Part shown: positions 9,554-17,166 of the stretch, piece after piece
Layout of the letters: every line of letters begins with the position of its first letter
Numbering within the stretch: position 1 is the stretch's first letter
DNA from: Sulfurospirillum sp.
Lineage (GTDB): Bacteria; Campylobacterota; Campylobacteria; Campylobacterales; Sulfurospirillaceae
DNA: 35,357 nt
Direction of reading: 5' to 3'
Assembly: GCA_018058685.1 (NCBI GenBank)
Contig: JAGOZL010000010.1
Coordinates: 1 to 35,357 of the forward strand
Position numbers and translations under genes: made by a program
Notes under the pieces: model-generated
What the model saw: only the letters and a program-made list of their open reading frames with translations
What the model was told of the DNA's origin: nothing
Database searches by the model: none

Positions 9554-11023
9554 TTAAGCTCTGCCTGAAAGCATACCGTAAATTGTCATTGGTTTGAGAG
9601 CATACACTTTAAGTAACCACCAAATCCAACGTTCTTGTGAAGGATCAAGAGGGAAAGAAGGTGTAGGCTTTGCTGTCCAATTAAATTCAGCTAACATGAC
9701 TGTTCCAAGACTAGTAATCAACGGACACACTGTATAACCATCATACTTTGCAGGCAAGGCCTCTTTTTTCTCCATAACAGCAATGAGATTTTCAGCCACA
9801 ACATTGTATTGCTTTCGTGCACTTCCTCCCGTTTTTCCCATTGGAACAGCAGCCACATCACCCAGTGCAAAAACATTTTTATACGTGACATGTTGTAAGG
9901 TTTCTTGAACCACAGGTACCCAGCTTTTTGCTGATCCAATTGGAGATTTACCAACAGCATCGGGTGCTTTTTGAGGAGGGGTAATATGGATAAAATCATA
10001 CTTTTTCTCGACGTTTTTACTCATCGAAATCATTGTGTATTCTTTAAGATCCTCATCGAATTCACCTTTTTCAAGCCATTTTTTCTCAAATGTAGCTATT
10101 TTTTTCTCTGTATCGATGGCAACCAGATTGGTTTTAAATTCCCATTTAAAATCTCTTACCTTAAATTGTTCAAAAATAGCCGTGTTATATTCAGGTACAC
10201 CGAACATTTTATCACCACTCGGAAGGAAAATGAGCTCTACTTTATCTCTTACACCTGCCTTAACTAATAAATCATGCACGATATACATAATCTTTTTAGG
10301 GGCACCTCCACACTTAATCGGTGTTGCTGGATCGCTAAAAAGTGCTTGAAGCTTTTCAGCCCCTTTATGTGCTTTTGCTTTGACAATCAACTCTTGGATA
10401 CCTTTGTATGTATCAACTGCACCATCAGCAAAATAGATAGAATAAACCCCGTTTTTACCTACTTTTTGTTTTACAACATCATTGGCACCATACGATGTAA
10501 TGACACCTTCCAATCCTTTAATCGCAGCAAAATCAAGCACCAATCCTGTTGCCACAACCATATAGTCATAACTAATTTCTTGTCCACCCGATGTTTTGAC
10601 AGTGTTACTTTTTGGATCAAAAGAGACAACACTCTCTTTAATCCACTTCACACCTTTTGGCATAAATTTTTCTGTTTCGTACTCAATGTCACTTTTTTGC
10701 CATACACCGCCAGCAATAAGTGTTTGCCCAGGTTGATACGAAACCGATTTGGGATTAGGCTCGATAATGGTTATATCAGGATTTGAAAGTCTACTGGTCA
10801 GTTTAGCCGCCGTAGCAACACCCGCTAACCCTCCACCAACAATCAAAATTTTTCCCTTTGCATCTGATGCTGCGAGTGCTTCTGTCGCTGTTGTCGTACT
10901 TGCGAGTACACTTGCGGCAACAGGAGAAACTGCTAAAAACTTCATCGCATCACGACGTGACATCACACCTTCGTGCTTTTCAATATCGCGCAGAATCTCT
11001 TCGATGATTTTGTCTGACTTCAT
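9554..11023 (-). CDS. Tat-exported sulfide:quinone oxidoreductase-like flavoprotein
   Basis: A 489-residue FAD protein of the SQR / flavocytochrome c sulfide dehydrogenase superfamily. A twin-arginine signal is present (MSRRDAMKFLAVSP, Arg23-Arg24, then an Ala-rich stretch), so the folded enzyme should be exported, unlike most SQRs. The Rossmann motif ILIVGGGLAGVATAAKL follows at 59-75. There are exactly two cysteines, Cys238 in TPIKCGGAPKK and Cys433 in TVCPLITSLG, at the positions of the redox disulfide of SQRs. NVFALGDVAAVPMGKTGG is the second FAD site, and a Trp-rich amphipathic end (SQERWIWWLLKVYALKP) would sit on the membrane. ATG 11023 is preferred over ATG 11056 because AAGGA lies seven bases upstream. 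It leads the cytochrome module. Sulfide or polysulfide is the expected substrate, not proven. Confidence 0.82.
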   Translation of the reverse strand: MKSDKIIEEILRDIEKHEGVMSRRDAMKFLAVSPVAASVLASTTTATEALAASDAKGKILIVGGGLAGVATAAKLTSRLSNPDITIIEPNPKSVSYQPGQTLIAGGVWQKSDIEYETEKFMPKGVKWIKESVVSFDPKSNTVKTSGGQEISYDYMVVATGLVLDFAAIKGLEGVITSYGANDVVKQKVGKNGVYSIYFADGAVDTYKGIQELIVKAKAHKGAEKLQALFSDPATPIKCGGAPKKIMYIVHDLLVKAGVRDKVELIFLPSGDKMFGVPEYNTAIFEQFKVRDFKWEFKTNLVAIDTEKKIATFEKKWLEKGEFDEDLKEYTMISMSKNVEKKYDFIHITPPQKAPDAVGKSPIGSAKSWVPVVQETLQHVTYKNVFALGDVAAVPMGKTGGSARKQYNVVAENLIAVMEKKEALPAKYDGYTVCPLITSLGTVMLAEFNWTAKPTPSFPLDPSQERWIWWLLKVYALKPMTIYGMLSGRA

Positions 11024-11095
11024 TGGCCCATCCTTCTTTTTGGTATATTTCGTCATTCTACATATTAAAATATAAGATTTTCTTTATTTTGTAAT

Positions 11096-11101
11096 ATTAT
11101 A
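11096..11101 (-). promoter_or_regulatory. Probable -10 box of the flavoprotein-cytochrome operon
   Basis: TATAAT on the minus strand (context CAACTATAATATT), about 73 bases before ATG 11023. The -35 region is simply AT-rich. Confidence 0.45.
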
Positions 11102-11142
11102 GTTGATAATTTTAGTTATTTATAATACTCTAAAATTATCCC

Positions 11143-11159
11143 AATAATGTAACATTATT
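11143..11159. promoter_or_regulatory. 17-bp perfect palindrome in a divergent promoter region
   Basis: AATAATGT-A-ACATTATT is a perfect 8-1-8 palindrome, about 42 bases upstream of the minus-strand -10 box and about 50 bases before the plus-strand small gene. Size and odd-length symmetry resemble Fur-family (Fur, PerR, Zur) operators; the regulator is not identifiable from this alone. Confidence 0.45.
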
Positions 11160-11208
11160 CGAAACCTATGATTAAGTCTTTTTTTCATACAATTATTTAA
11201 ATTTTTTG

Positions 11209-11445
11209 ATGAAAGTATTTTATATGTTAAAAAAAGAATTATTGATTTTTAGTGTCTTATTTTTATTTCTTGCTTTGGGTATGCACATGACCCAGTGGCT
11301 AAGTCATCCTCTTGAACACCTCAATCATTTAGCAACCCACAAAATGCCTTATCATCCTTTACTCTACACCTTTTTACTTTATCTTGTAGTTGCGATTTTA
11401 CGTGGTTTCTGGCTTATTATAAGAAAAATTTTCAGCAAATCATAA
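11209..11445 (+). CDS. Small two-helix membrane protein, unknown
   Basis: A 78-residue protein I do not recognise. There are two hydrophobic segments: LLIFSVLFLFLALGMHM and LLYTFLLYLVVAILRGFWLII. They are joined by a loop rich in His (HPLEHLNHLATHKMPYHP) that would face the periplasm if the basic ends stay inside. The start is uncertain: ATG 11209 or ATG 11224 (73 residues); neither has a strong ribosome site, and a possible -10 box TACAAT at 11188-11193 favours the later one. Its stop is three bases before the Ppx/GppA gene, so they are probably cotranscribed. The clustered histidines might bind metal or haem; this is a guess from composition. Confidence 0.65.
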   Translation: MKVFYMLKKELLIFSVLFLFLALGMHMTQWLSHPLEHLNHLATHKMPYHPLLYTFLLYLVVAILRGFWLIIRKIFSKS

Positions 11446-11448
11446 TCC

Positions 11449-12354
11449 ATGATAGCTTGTGATTTGGGCTCCAATACCTTACGTATTGCTCAATTTGATA
11501 CATTTACATGTAAACGTACACGCTGCTTTGAAAAAATTGTTCGTACGGCTAAAGATTTACACCTTACGCGATGTATTGGGGAAGAGGCACAAACGAATAT
11601 TTTAAATGCACTTCAAGAAGCTTCTAGTCTTTTTGATTTTGCACATGAACCAAGCTTTTGTGTTACAACAGAAGCTATGCGAGTTGCTAGCAATGCGCAT
11701 GAAGTTTTGGCACTCATCAAAAAAGAATTTGGATTATCGTTTATTATTATCAGTGGAGAAGAAGAGGCATCTTACACAGCTTTAGCCATTGAACACGCCT
11801 TAAGACGAGAGGGATTATGCGATGATACCTATGTCCTTTTTGATTTAGGAGGAGGTTCGACAGAAATTACTTTATGTTACCAATATGTAAAAAAAAGCAG
11901 AAGCTTTCCTTTTGGTATCGTAACCACAGCTGAACGTTTTAAAGAGCATTTAGATGAAAACATTTCATCACTTCTTTCAATGAGCGATTCTTTTCTCAAA
12001 GAAGAGAAGAACCTCCACAAAACCTACAAACAGCTTATTGCCACAGCAGGAACACCCACAACGGTTGCTGCTTTTTTACAAGGCTTAGACTATGAACATT
12101 ATGCACCTGAAAAAGTCAATGGAAAATGCTTACATGTAAATGATTTTGATGCAGCACTTAAAGAGCTTAGTGCTATGCCTTTACATGTAGCAGAACGTTA
12201 CACGGGAACCAATCGGAGAGATTTGGTAATTGTTGGCATTGTTTTGGTGAAAGGGATTATGAAAAAACTAGGCTTTGAAAGCTGTATTGTGATGGATGAT
12301 GGGTTGAGAGAGGGTGTGGCTATTTCAAATTGTAACAAAGCTGTGAGTTCTTAA
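11449..12354 (+). CDS. Ppx/GppA-family phosphatase
   Basis: A 301-residue member of the exopolyphosphatase / pppGpp phosphohydrolase family (actin-like ATPase fold). Motifs: MIACDLGSNTLRIAQFD at the N-terminus, IISGEEEASYTALA, the phosphate loop VLFDLGGGSTEITLCY and LIATAGTPTTVAA. It consists only of the core N-terminal domains; the C-terminal HD-like region of E. coli Ppx and GppA is missing, as is common in shorter bacterial homologues. It may degrade polyphosphate or pppGpp; the sequence does not decide. Exact palindrome copies at 11504 and 12130 and a one-mismatch copy at 12181 lie in this gene. A short gap and a clear promoter separate it from ilvB. Confidence 0.88.
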   Translation: MIACDLGSNTLRIAQFDTFTCKRTRCFEKIVRTAKDLHLTRCIGEEAQTNILNALQEASSLFDFAHEPSFCVTTEAMRVASNAHEVLALIKKEFGLSFIIISGEEEASYTALAIEHALRREGLCDDTYVLFDLGGGSTEITLCYQYVKKSRSFPFGIVTTAERFKEHLDENISSLLSMSDSFLKEEKNLHKTYKQLIATAGTPTTVAAFLQGLDYEHYAPEKVNGKCLHVNDFDAALKELSAMPLHVAERYTGTNRRDLVIVGIVLVKGIMKKLGFESCIVMDDGLREGVAISNCNKAVSS

Positions 12355-12394
12355 CAATTCTTAAGCAAAAGAGCCTTATTTAATCTTTATTTGT

Positions 12395-12400
12395 TATAAT
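12395..12400 (+). promoter_or_regulatory. Extended -10 promoter of ilvB-ilvN
   Basis: TGTTATAAT gives TG-n-TATAAT (12392-12400), followed by an about 50-base leader to ilvB. I looked for a leader peptide or attenuator hairpin in the leader and saw none. Confidence 0.65.
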
Positions 12401-12458
12401 GTCCCACTTTTTTAGAGTAGCACTTTAAGAAAAGCAATATTTTTGTAAAGGAGAGGTC

Positions 12459-14150
12459 ATGGAGTTAAGCGGTTCCCAAATGGTCATAGAAGCACTACGC
12501 AAGGAGAATGTCAGCGTCGTCTTTGGCTATCCTGGTGGTGCTATTATGAATGTTTATGACGAAGTGTATAAACAAAACTATTTTAAACATATCTTAACCA
12601 GACACGAACAAGCAGCGATTCATGCAGCTGATGGCTATGCCAGAGCAAGTGGTGAAGTCGGAGTTGCTTTTGTAACCAGCGGACCTGGTTTTACCAATGC
12701 GGTCACTGGTCTTGCAACGGCGTATATGGATTCGATTCCTATGGTTGTCATTAGCGGACAAGTTCCTATTAGTATGATAGGTACCGATGCGTTTCAAGAA
12801 ATTGATGCCGTGGGCATTAGTCGTCCGTGTGTTAAACACAATTATTTAGTCAAAGATGCGAAAGATTTAGCACGTATTTTAAAAGAAGCCTTTTACATTG
12901 CGCGCAGTGGTCGTCCGGGTCCTGTTCATGTGGATATTCCAAAAGATGTCACCGCTCAGATGGCAAAATTTGAATACCCTGATGAAATCAAAATGCAAAC
13001 GTATAAGCCAACGTATAAAGGCAATCCTCGCCAAATCAAAAAAGCAATTGAAGCTATTGTTACTGCGAAACGCCCTGTTTTATACATCGGTGGTGGTGCA
13101 ATTAATTCAAACGCGAGTGCAGAAGTACGAGAATTTGCACATATTTGTGGCATCCCTGCTGTTGAAACCTTGATGGCACGGGGTGTTATGGGTGATGAAA
13201 ATCCATTATTGCTTGGAATGCTAGGAATGCACGGCTGTTACAGTGCCAATATGGCGATGAGTGAAGCAGACCTCATGATAGCGTTTGGTCCTCGTTTTGA
13301 TGACAGAGTGACTGGAAAACTCAGTGAATTTGCCAAACATGCCAAAATCATTCACGTCGATATTGACCCTAGTAGCATTGGTAAAATTGTTCCGATTGAT
13401 TATCCTATTGTAGGTGACCTTAAAAACGTTGTTGAAGCGATGATTCCACTGGCAAAAGAACACGTTAATGCGGATAAATACAAGCCTTGGCGAGATTTAT
13501 TGAAACGTTACGATGAAATTCATCCTCTTAAATACGAAGACTCTAATGAAATTTTAAAACCACAATGGGCAATTGAGCGCGTAGGAGAGTTATTAGGAGA
13601 AAAAGCCATCATCTGCACCGATGTTGGACAGCATCAAATGTGGTCTGCACAGTTTTATCCGTTTTCCTATCCACGACAATGGGTGAGCAGTGGAGGACTA
13701 GGAACCATGGGGTTTGGTCTTCCCGCAGCTCTTGGTGCAAAAGTCGCTAAACCAGAAAAAACGGTCATCAACTTCACCGGTGATGGTTCCATTTTGATGA
13801 ATATTCAAGAGCTGATGACAGCCGTTGAGAGTAAAATTGCAGTCGTCAACATTATCCTGAATAACCAATTTCTAGGGATGGTTCGCCAGTGGCAAACCTT
13901 CTTTTACGATAAACGCTATTCATCAACGGATCTTACTATGCAACCTGACTTTGTCAAGCTCGTTGAGAGTTTTGGAGGGCGTGGGTTTAGGGTTAAAACA
14001 AAAGAAGAGTTTGATAAAGCACTTGAAGAAGCTATTGCTTCTAATACAGTGTGTATGATTGATGTTCAAGTCGATCGTTTTGAAAATGTTTTACCCATGG
14101 TTCCAGCAGGTGGAACCCTTTATAATATGATGTTAGAGTACAAGGAGTAA
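12459..14150 (+). CDS. ilvB: Acetolactate synthase large (catalytic) subunit
   Basis: Thiamine-diphosphate enzyme that makes acetolactate or acetohydroxybutyrate, the first step of valine, leucine and isoleucine synthesis. The 563-residue length is normal. Motifs: VFGYPGGAIMNVYDE near 20-35, HEQAAIHAADGYARASG with the catalytic glutamate, FVTSGPGFTNAVTGLATAY, and the TDP/Mg site GDGSILMNIQELMTAVE with a downstream NN (NIILNNQFLG). AAAGGAGAGG precedes ATG 12459. Anabolic rather than catabolic identity is supported by the regulatory subunit gene ilvN, which starts three bases after its stop. It could equally be named ilvI by position. Confidence 0.95.
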   Translation: MELSGSQMVIEALRKENVSVVFGYPGGAIMNVYDEVYKQNYFKHILTRHEQAAIHAADGYARASGEVGVAFVTSGPGFTNAVTGLATAYMDSIPMVVISGQVPISMIGTDAFQEIDAVGISRPCVKHNYLVKDAKDLARILKEAFYIARSGRPGPVHVDIPKDVTAQMAKFEYPDEIKMQTYKPTYKGNPRQIKKAIEAIVTAKRPVLYIGGGAINSNASAEVREFAHICGIPAVETLMARGVMGDENPLLLGMLGMHGCYSANMAMSEADLMIAFGPRFDDRVTGKLSEFAKHAKIIHVDIDPSSIGKIVPIDYPIVGDLKNVVEAMIPLAKEHVNADKYKPWRDLLKRYDEIHPLKYEDSNEILKPQWAIERVGELLGEKAIICTDVGQHQMWSAQFYPFSYPRQWVSSGGLGTMGFGLPAALGAKVAKPEKTVINFTGDGSILMNIQELMTAVESKIAVVNIILNNQFLGMVRQWQTFFYDKRYSSTDLTMQPDFVKLVESFGGRGFRVKTKEEFDKALEEAIASNTVCMIDVQVDRFENVLPMVPAGGTLYNMMLEYKE

Positions 14151-14153
14151 ACG

Positions 14154-14624
14154 ATGGAACATATCAGAAGAGTTTTATCGGTTATTGTATTAAACGAAGA
14201 TGGTGTTTTATCTCGTATTTCGGGTCTTTTTGCGGGACGAGGGTATAATATTGACTCCTTAACCGTAGCACCGATTCCTAAGACAAATTTATCACGTCTG
14301 ACAATTGTAACATCGGGAAATACACACGTACTAGAGCAAATCGTTAAGCAGTTGCACAAGCTCATCCCTACGTATAAAGTTATCGAATCAGGTGAGTTTG
14401 TTGAAAAAGAACTCGCCCTTGTTAAAATTCCTTTGAGTGAAGATTTTAATGGTCTTGATGCGATGCTTAAAGCGTACAATGGCACAATTGCGAGCAGTGG
14501 AGAAGATTTTATCGTGGTCATGGTAGCGGATGATTACAACCGCATCGATAATTTTTTAAAAGCGGTTAAAAAATATAATCCTATCGATATGGTACGAAGC
14601 GGCTCCGTCGCTATGGATGTTTGA
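14154..14624 (+). CDS. ilvN: Acetolactate synthase small (regulatory) subunit
   Basis: The ACT-domain subunit that activates the catalytic subunit and usually gives valine feedback inhibition. The 156-residue, two-domain form is the long type found in many bacteria. The ACT domain is at the N-terminus ([43 protein letters not shown]), and the second half ([28 protein letters not shown]) matches the C-terminal IlvH domain. An AAGGAG ribosome site lies in the end of ilvB. The stop overlaps the lpxD start by one base. Confidence 0.95.
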   Translation: MEHIRRVLSVIVLNEDGVLSRISGLFAGRGYNIDSLTVAPIPKTNLSRLTIVTSGNTHVLEQIVKQLHKLIPTYKVIESGEFVEKELALVKIPLSEDFNGLDAMLKAYNGTIASSGEDFIVVMVADDYNRIDNFLKAVKKYNPIDMVRSGSVAMDV

Positions 14625-15574
14625 TGTTTCTAAGTGATCTTGCCCAAAAATTGGGTCTTTGTTTTTCAGGAAAAGATAGTGAAGTTACCTCTTTAGGCAC
14701 ACTTAAAGAGGCGACTTCGTCTCAGCTTACCTACTTTGACAATCCTAAGTTGCTTGAAGATTTAAAAAAGACACACGCAGGAGCCGTGCTCGTATCTGAA
14801 AACTTTGCATCGTTTCTCCCTTCTACCACACAAGCACTCATCACACCAACTCCCCATTTGAGCATGGCGTACGCAAGTGCACTCTTTACATGTAAACCAT
14901 TTGATACTTCAACACCTGCAACGATTGCTCCTAATACTTTTATCGCGACAAATGTCATCCTTGGTAGTAGAAGCGTGATTGAAGAAGGTGTACACATCAT
15001 GCCCAATGTTACCATTGGAGCAGATGTTTCTATCGGTAAAAATGTAATAATCTATCCCAATGTCGTTATCTACGATAAAAGTGTCATTGGAGCAAACTGT
15101 ATTTTACAAGCAGGTGTCATTATTGGCGGTGATGGATTTGGTTATGCGCATACTGCAAAAGGTGAGCATATTAAAATTCATCATAGTGGCAATGTTATTT
15201 TAGAAGAAGATGTGGAAGTTGGAGCTAATTCTACGATAGATCGAGCCGTCTTTGGCTCAACCATCATTAAAAAAGGAACAAAAATAGACAATCTTGTTCA
15301 AATTGCACATAATTGTGAAATAGGACAAGGCTCCATCATCGTAGCACAAACAGGAATTTCAGGTTCGACAAAATTAGGTAGAAATGTTATCATGGGTGGG
15401 CAAAGTGCCACAGCAGGTCATCTTGAAATTGGAGACTTTGCTGTGATTGCTGCACGTGGTGGTGTTTCAAAATCAATCGAAGGAGGTCACACCTATGGTG
15501 GTTTTCCTCTGAGTTTGCACAGCGAATGGCTTAAAACACAAGCTAAAATTGCGCGATTTTTCAAAAAAAATTAA
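14624..15574 (+). CDS. lpxD: UDP-3-O-acylglucosamine N-acyltransferase LpxD
   Basis: Transfers a 3-hydroxyacyl chain from ACP to UDP-3-O-acyl-glucosamine in lipid A synthesis, showing a Gram-negative outer membrane. The 316 residues include an N-terminal uridine-binding domain ([16 protein letters not shown]) and a left-handed beta-helix of hexapeptide repeats from about residue 105. The catalytic histidine region is DGFGYAHT followed by [17 protein letters not shown], and [17 protein letters not shown] follows. ATG 14624 overlaps the ilvN stop (TGATG). An exact palindrome copy is at 14886-14895. Its place behind ilvBN is a translational-coupling arrangement rather than a pathway link. Confidence 0.95.
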   Translation: MFLSDLAQKLGLCFSGKDSEVTSLGTLKEATSSQLTYFDNPKLLEDLKKTHAGAVLVSENFASFLPSTTQALITPTPHLSMAYASALFTCKPFDTSTPATIAPNTFIATNVILGSRSVIEEGVHIMPNVTIGADVSIGKNVIIYPNVVIYDKSVIGANCILQAGVIIGGDGFGYAHTAKGEHIKIHHSGNVILEEDVEVGANSTIDRAVFGSTIIKKGTKIDNLVQIAHNCEIGQGSIIVAQTGISGSTKLGRNVIMGGQSATAGHLEIGDFAVIAARGGVSKSIEGGHTYGGFPLSLHSEWLKTQAKIARFFKKN

Positions 15575-15585
15575 AAGGATTTCAC

Positions 15586-15834
15586 ATGGGTGGTAAAAAT
15601 ACTATTCTGACACAATTTCCCTTAGCGGGCACAAAAAATGGCATTATCTCTATTTCGCATTTAGAAGAACCTTACGGAAATGGCTCATTTCCTGTCGTAA
15701 GCATTGGGATTTCACTCAAAAAAAATGCGGATGAGCCAGATTGGAAAGCACATATCCCTTACGAAAACCTAGATGAACTTATCAACGCTCTTAATACAGC
15801 TAAATCACAATTTGGTGATCAAACCAAACAATAA
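15586..15834 (+). CDS. Small conserved-looking protein of unknown function
   Basis: An 82-residue soluble protein I cannot assign. Features: MGGKNTILTQFPLAGTKNG, a glycine-containing beta-like start, then PVVSIGISLKKNADEPDWKAHIPY and a C-terminal helix (LDELINALNTAKSQF). No signal peptide, cysteine or known motif is seen. AAAAGGA stands before ATG 15586, and the gene begins 11 bases after lpxD, so it is probably the last gene of the ilvBN-lpxD unit. A palindromic hairpin follows directly (15842-15871). Confidence 0.75.
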   Translation: MGGKNTILTQFPLAGTKNGIISISHLEEPYGNGSFPVVSIGISLKKNADEPDWKAHIPYENLDELINALNTAKSQFGDQTKQ

Positions 15835-15841
15835 ACACTTT

Positions 15842-15871
15842 TACATGTAAGGCTTTTATGCCTTACATGTA
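15842..15871. terminator. Hairpin built from two TTACATGTAA-type palindromes, likely bidirectional terminator
   Basis: TACATGTAAGGC (15842-15853) and its exact complement (15860-15871) surround the six-base loop TTTTAT. It lies between convergent genes, and the stop codon of the minus-strand gene is in the loop. Neither side has a long T-tail. Each arm contains a copy of the genome-iterated palindrome. Confidence 0.55.
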
Positions 15872-17058
15872 GCCACATACTCTTCAATCGCAACTGCAAC
15901 GCGTTTTGAAAATGCAACCGCCTCAACAACCGTTCTAGCTCCTGTAACAGCATCACCCGAAGCAAAAACACCTTCCATCGTTGTGCGTCCACTTTCATCG
16001 GTAATCACTAGTCCTTTTCCATCGACTTCAATTTCACGTGTATTTTTAACAATATTATCAGTAGGATTTTGACTAATCGCTACAAGAATGGTGTCAGCTT
16101 CAATAAAACCTTCCTCTTCATCGCCATTCGTTGCTAAATACTTCACACCTTCTTCTGTGATTTCAATAGGTTGTTTATAAAGTTCAAACTTCACACCATC
16201 GATTTTTGCACACTCAACTTCATGATGTGATGCGGGAATATCCTCCATCCCTCTTCGGTACAAGATAATCACTTCTTTAGCATGATTCCTTACCGCTGTT
16301 CGAGCCACATCCATAGCTACATTTCCCGCACCTAAAACAACAACACGTTTGCCTAAACGGTATACCGATGGACTTTTGAGATAATCTATCGCAAAATGAA
16401 CGTGTCCTAAACTCTCGCCTTTAATGCCAAGCTTCTTGGATGACCAAACCCCTGTTCCTATAAAAACTGCTTTAAATTCGTCACGGAATAGGTCACTAAT
16501 CGTAATGTTTTTACCAATTGTGATATTGGGACGAATACATACATCGAGTTGTTCAAGTTTTGTAACAATCGTGTCTAAAATACTTTTATTGAGTCTAAAA
16601 TCAGGAATACCATAACGCAAAACTCCACCGATTTTATCATGCGCATCATACATAGTAATTTCATACCCTTTGGCACCTAAAAGAAAGGCTAAAGCAATAC
16701 CAGCAGGACCACTTCCAATAATAGCAATTTTGTGACCATTTTTTGCAGGCTTCTCAAATTGCAAATCATTCATATACAAATCAGAAATATAATTTTCAAT
16801 ACTTCCAACACTCACCGCTGTTCCTTTTTTATTAAGAACACAATGCCCTTCACAATGCTTTTCATGGGGACAAACTAAAGAACAAATGGCAGAGAGTGGA
16901 TTATTTTCAAAAAGCATTTTGCCAGCTTTTTTAATATCACCTGCTAAAAAAAGACGTATCATTTCTGCGATAGGCGTTCCTACGGGACAACCTGTTTGAC
17001 AGGAAGGTTTTTTACAGCCTAAACACGTTTTGGCAAGTGTAATGGCATACTTGTTCAT
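15856..17058 (-). CDS. Stand-alone GltD/NfnB-like NAD(P)-dependent Fe-S flavoprotein
   Basis: A 400-residue oxidoreductase related to the glutamate synthase small subunit. The N-terminal domain has two four-cysteine groups, CLGCKKPSCQTGC (Cys12, 15, 20, 24) and CSLVCPHEKHCEGHC (Cys59, 63, 69, 73), expected to bind two [4Fe-4S] clusters. FAD site: KIAIIGSGPAGIALAF. NAD(P) site: RVVVLGAGNVAMDVART. The C-terminal FASGDAVTGARTVVEAVA closes the FAD domain. No large subunit (gltB) is beside it, so the partner is unknown. Relatives act in glutamate synthase, NADPH-ferredoxin transhydrogenase (Nfn), sulfide dehydrogenase and dihydropyrimidine dehydrogenase. AAGGA precedes ATG 17058 and a -10 box lies at 17093-17098. 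Confidence 0.85.
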   Translation of the reverse strand: MNKYAITLAKTCLGCKKPSCQTGCPVGTPIAEMIRLFLAGDIKKAGKMLFENNPLSAICSLVCPHEKHCEGHCVLNKKGTAVSVGSIENYISDLYMNDLQFEKPAKNGHKIAIIGSGPAGIALAFLLGAKGYEITMYDAHDKIGGVLRYGIPDFRLNKSILDTIVTKLEQLDVCIRPNITIGKNITISDLFRDEFKAVFIGTGVWSSKKLGIKGESLGHVHFAIDYLKSPSVYRLGKRVVVLGAGNVAMDVARTAVRNHAKEVIILYRRGMEDIPASHHEVECAKIDGVKFELYKQPIEITEEGVKYLATNGDEEEGFIEADTILVAISQNPTDNIVKNTREIEVDGKGLVITDESGRTTMEGVFASGDAVTGARTVVEAVAFSKRVAVAIEEYVATCKA

Positions 17059-17092
17059 TGTAATCCTTATATTATGTAAAAATTATGTCGGA

Positions 17093-17098
17093 ATTGTA
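17093..17098 (-). promoter_or_regulatory. Extended -10 box of the GltD-like gene
   Basis: On the minus strand TGGTACAAT gives TG-n-TACAAT, 34 bases before ATG 17058. Confidence 0.5.
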
Positions 17099-17134
17099 CC
17101 AAAAGAATGAGACTTTTGTGCGATTTTCAAGAAG

Positions 17135-17158
17135 AGGGCACCTGAAAAAAAGTGCCCT
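17135..17158 (-). terminator. Hairpin after the aminotransferase gene
   Basis: AGGGCAC (17135-17141) pairs with GTGCCCT (17152-17158) across a ten-base loop. On the minus strand it lies 8 bases after the aminotransferase stop, and the loop contains seven T. A likely terminator, although the T-tract is in the loop rather than behind the stem. Confidence 0.55.
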
Positions 17159-17166
17159 AAATAAGC

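Noticed and set aside
9971-11075. Several plus-strand open frames opposite the flavoprotein gene
   Set aside because: They lack ribosome sites and recognisable motifs, and lie antisense to a well-supported Tat/FAD protein, so they are frame shadows.
12401-12458. Leader-peptide attenuator or T-box before ilvB
   Set aside because: The leader is only about 50 bases, with no run of Val/Leu/Ile codons and no convincing competing hairpins.
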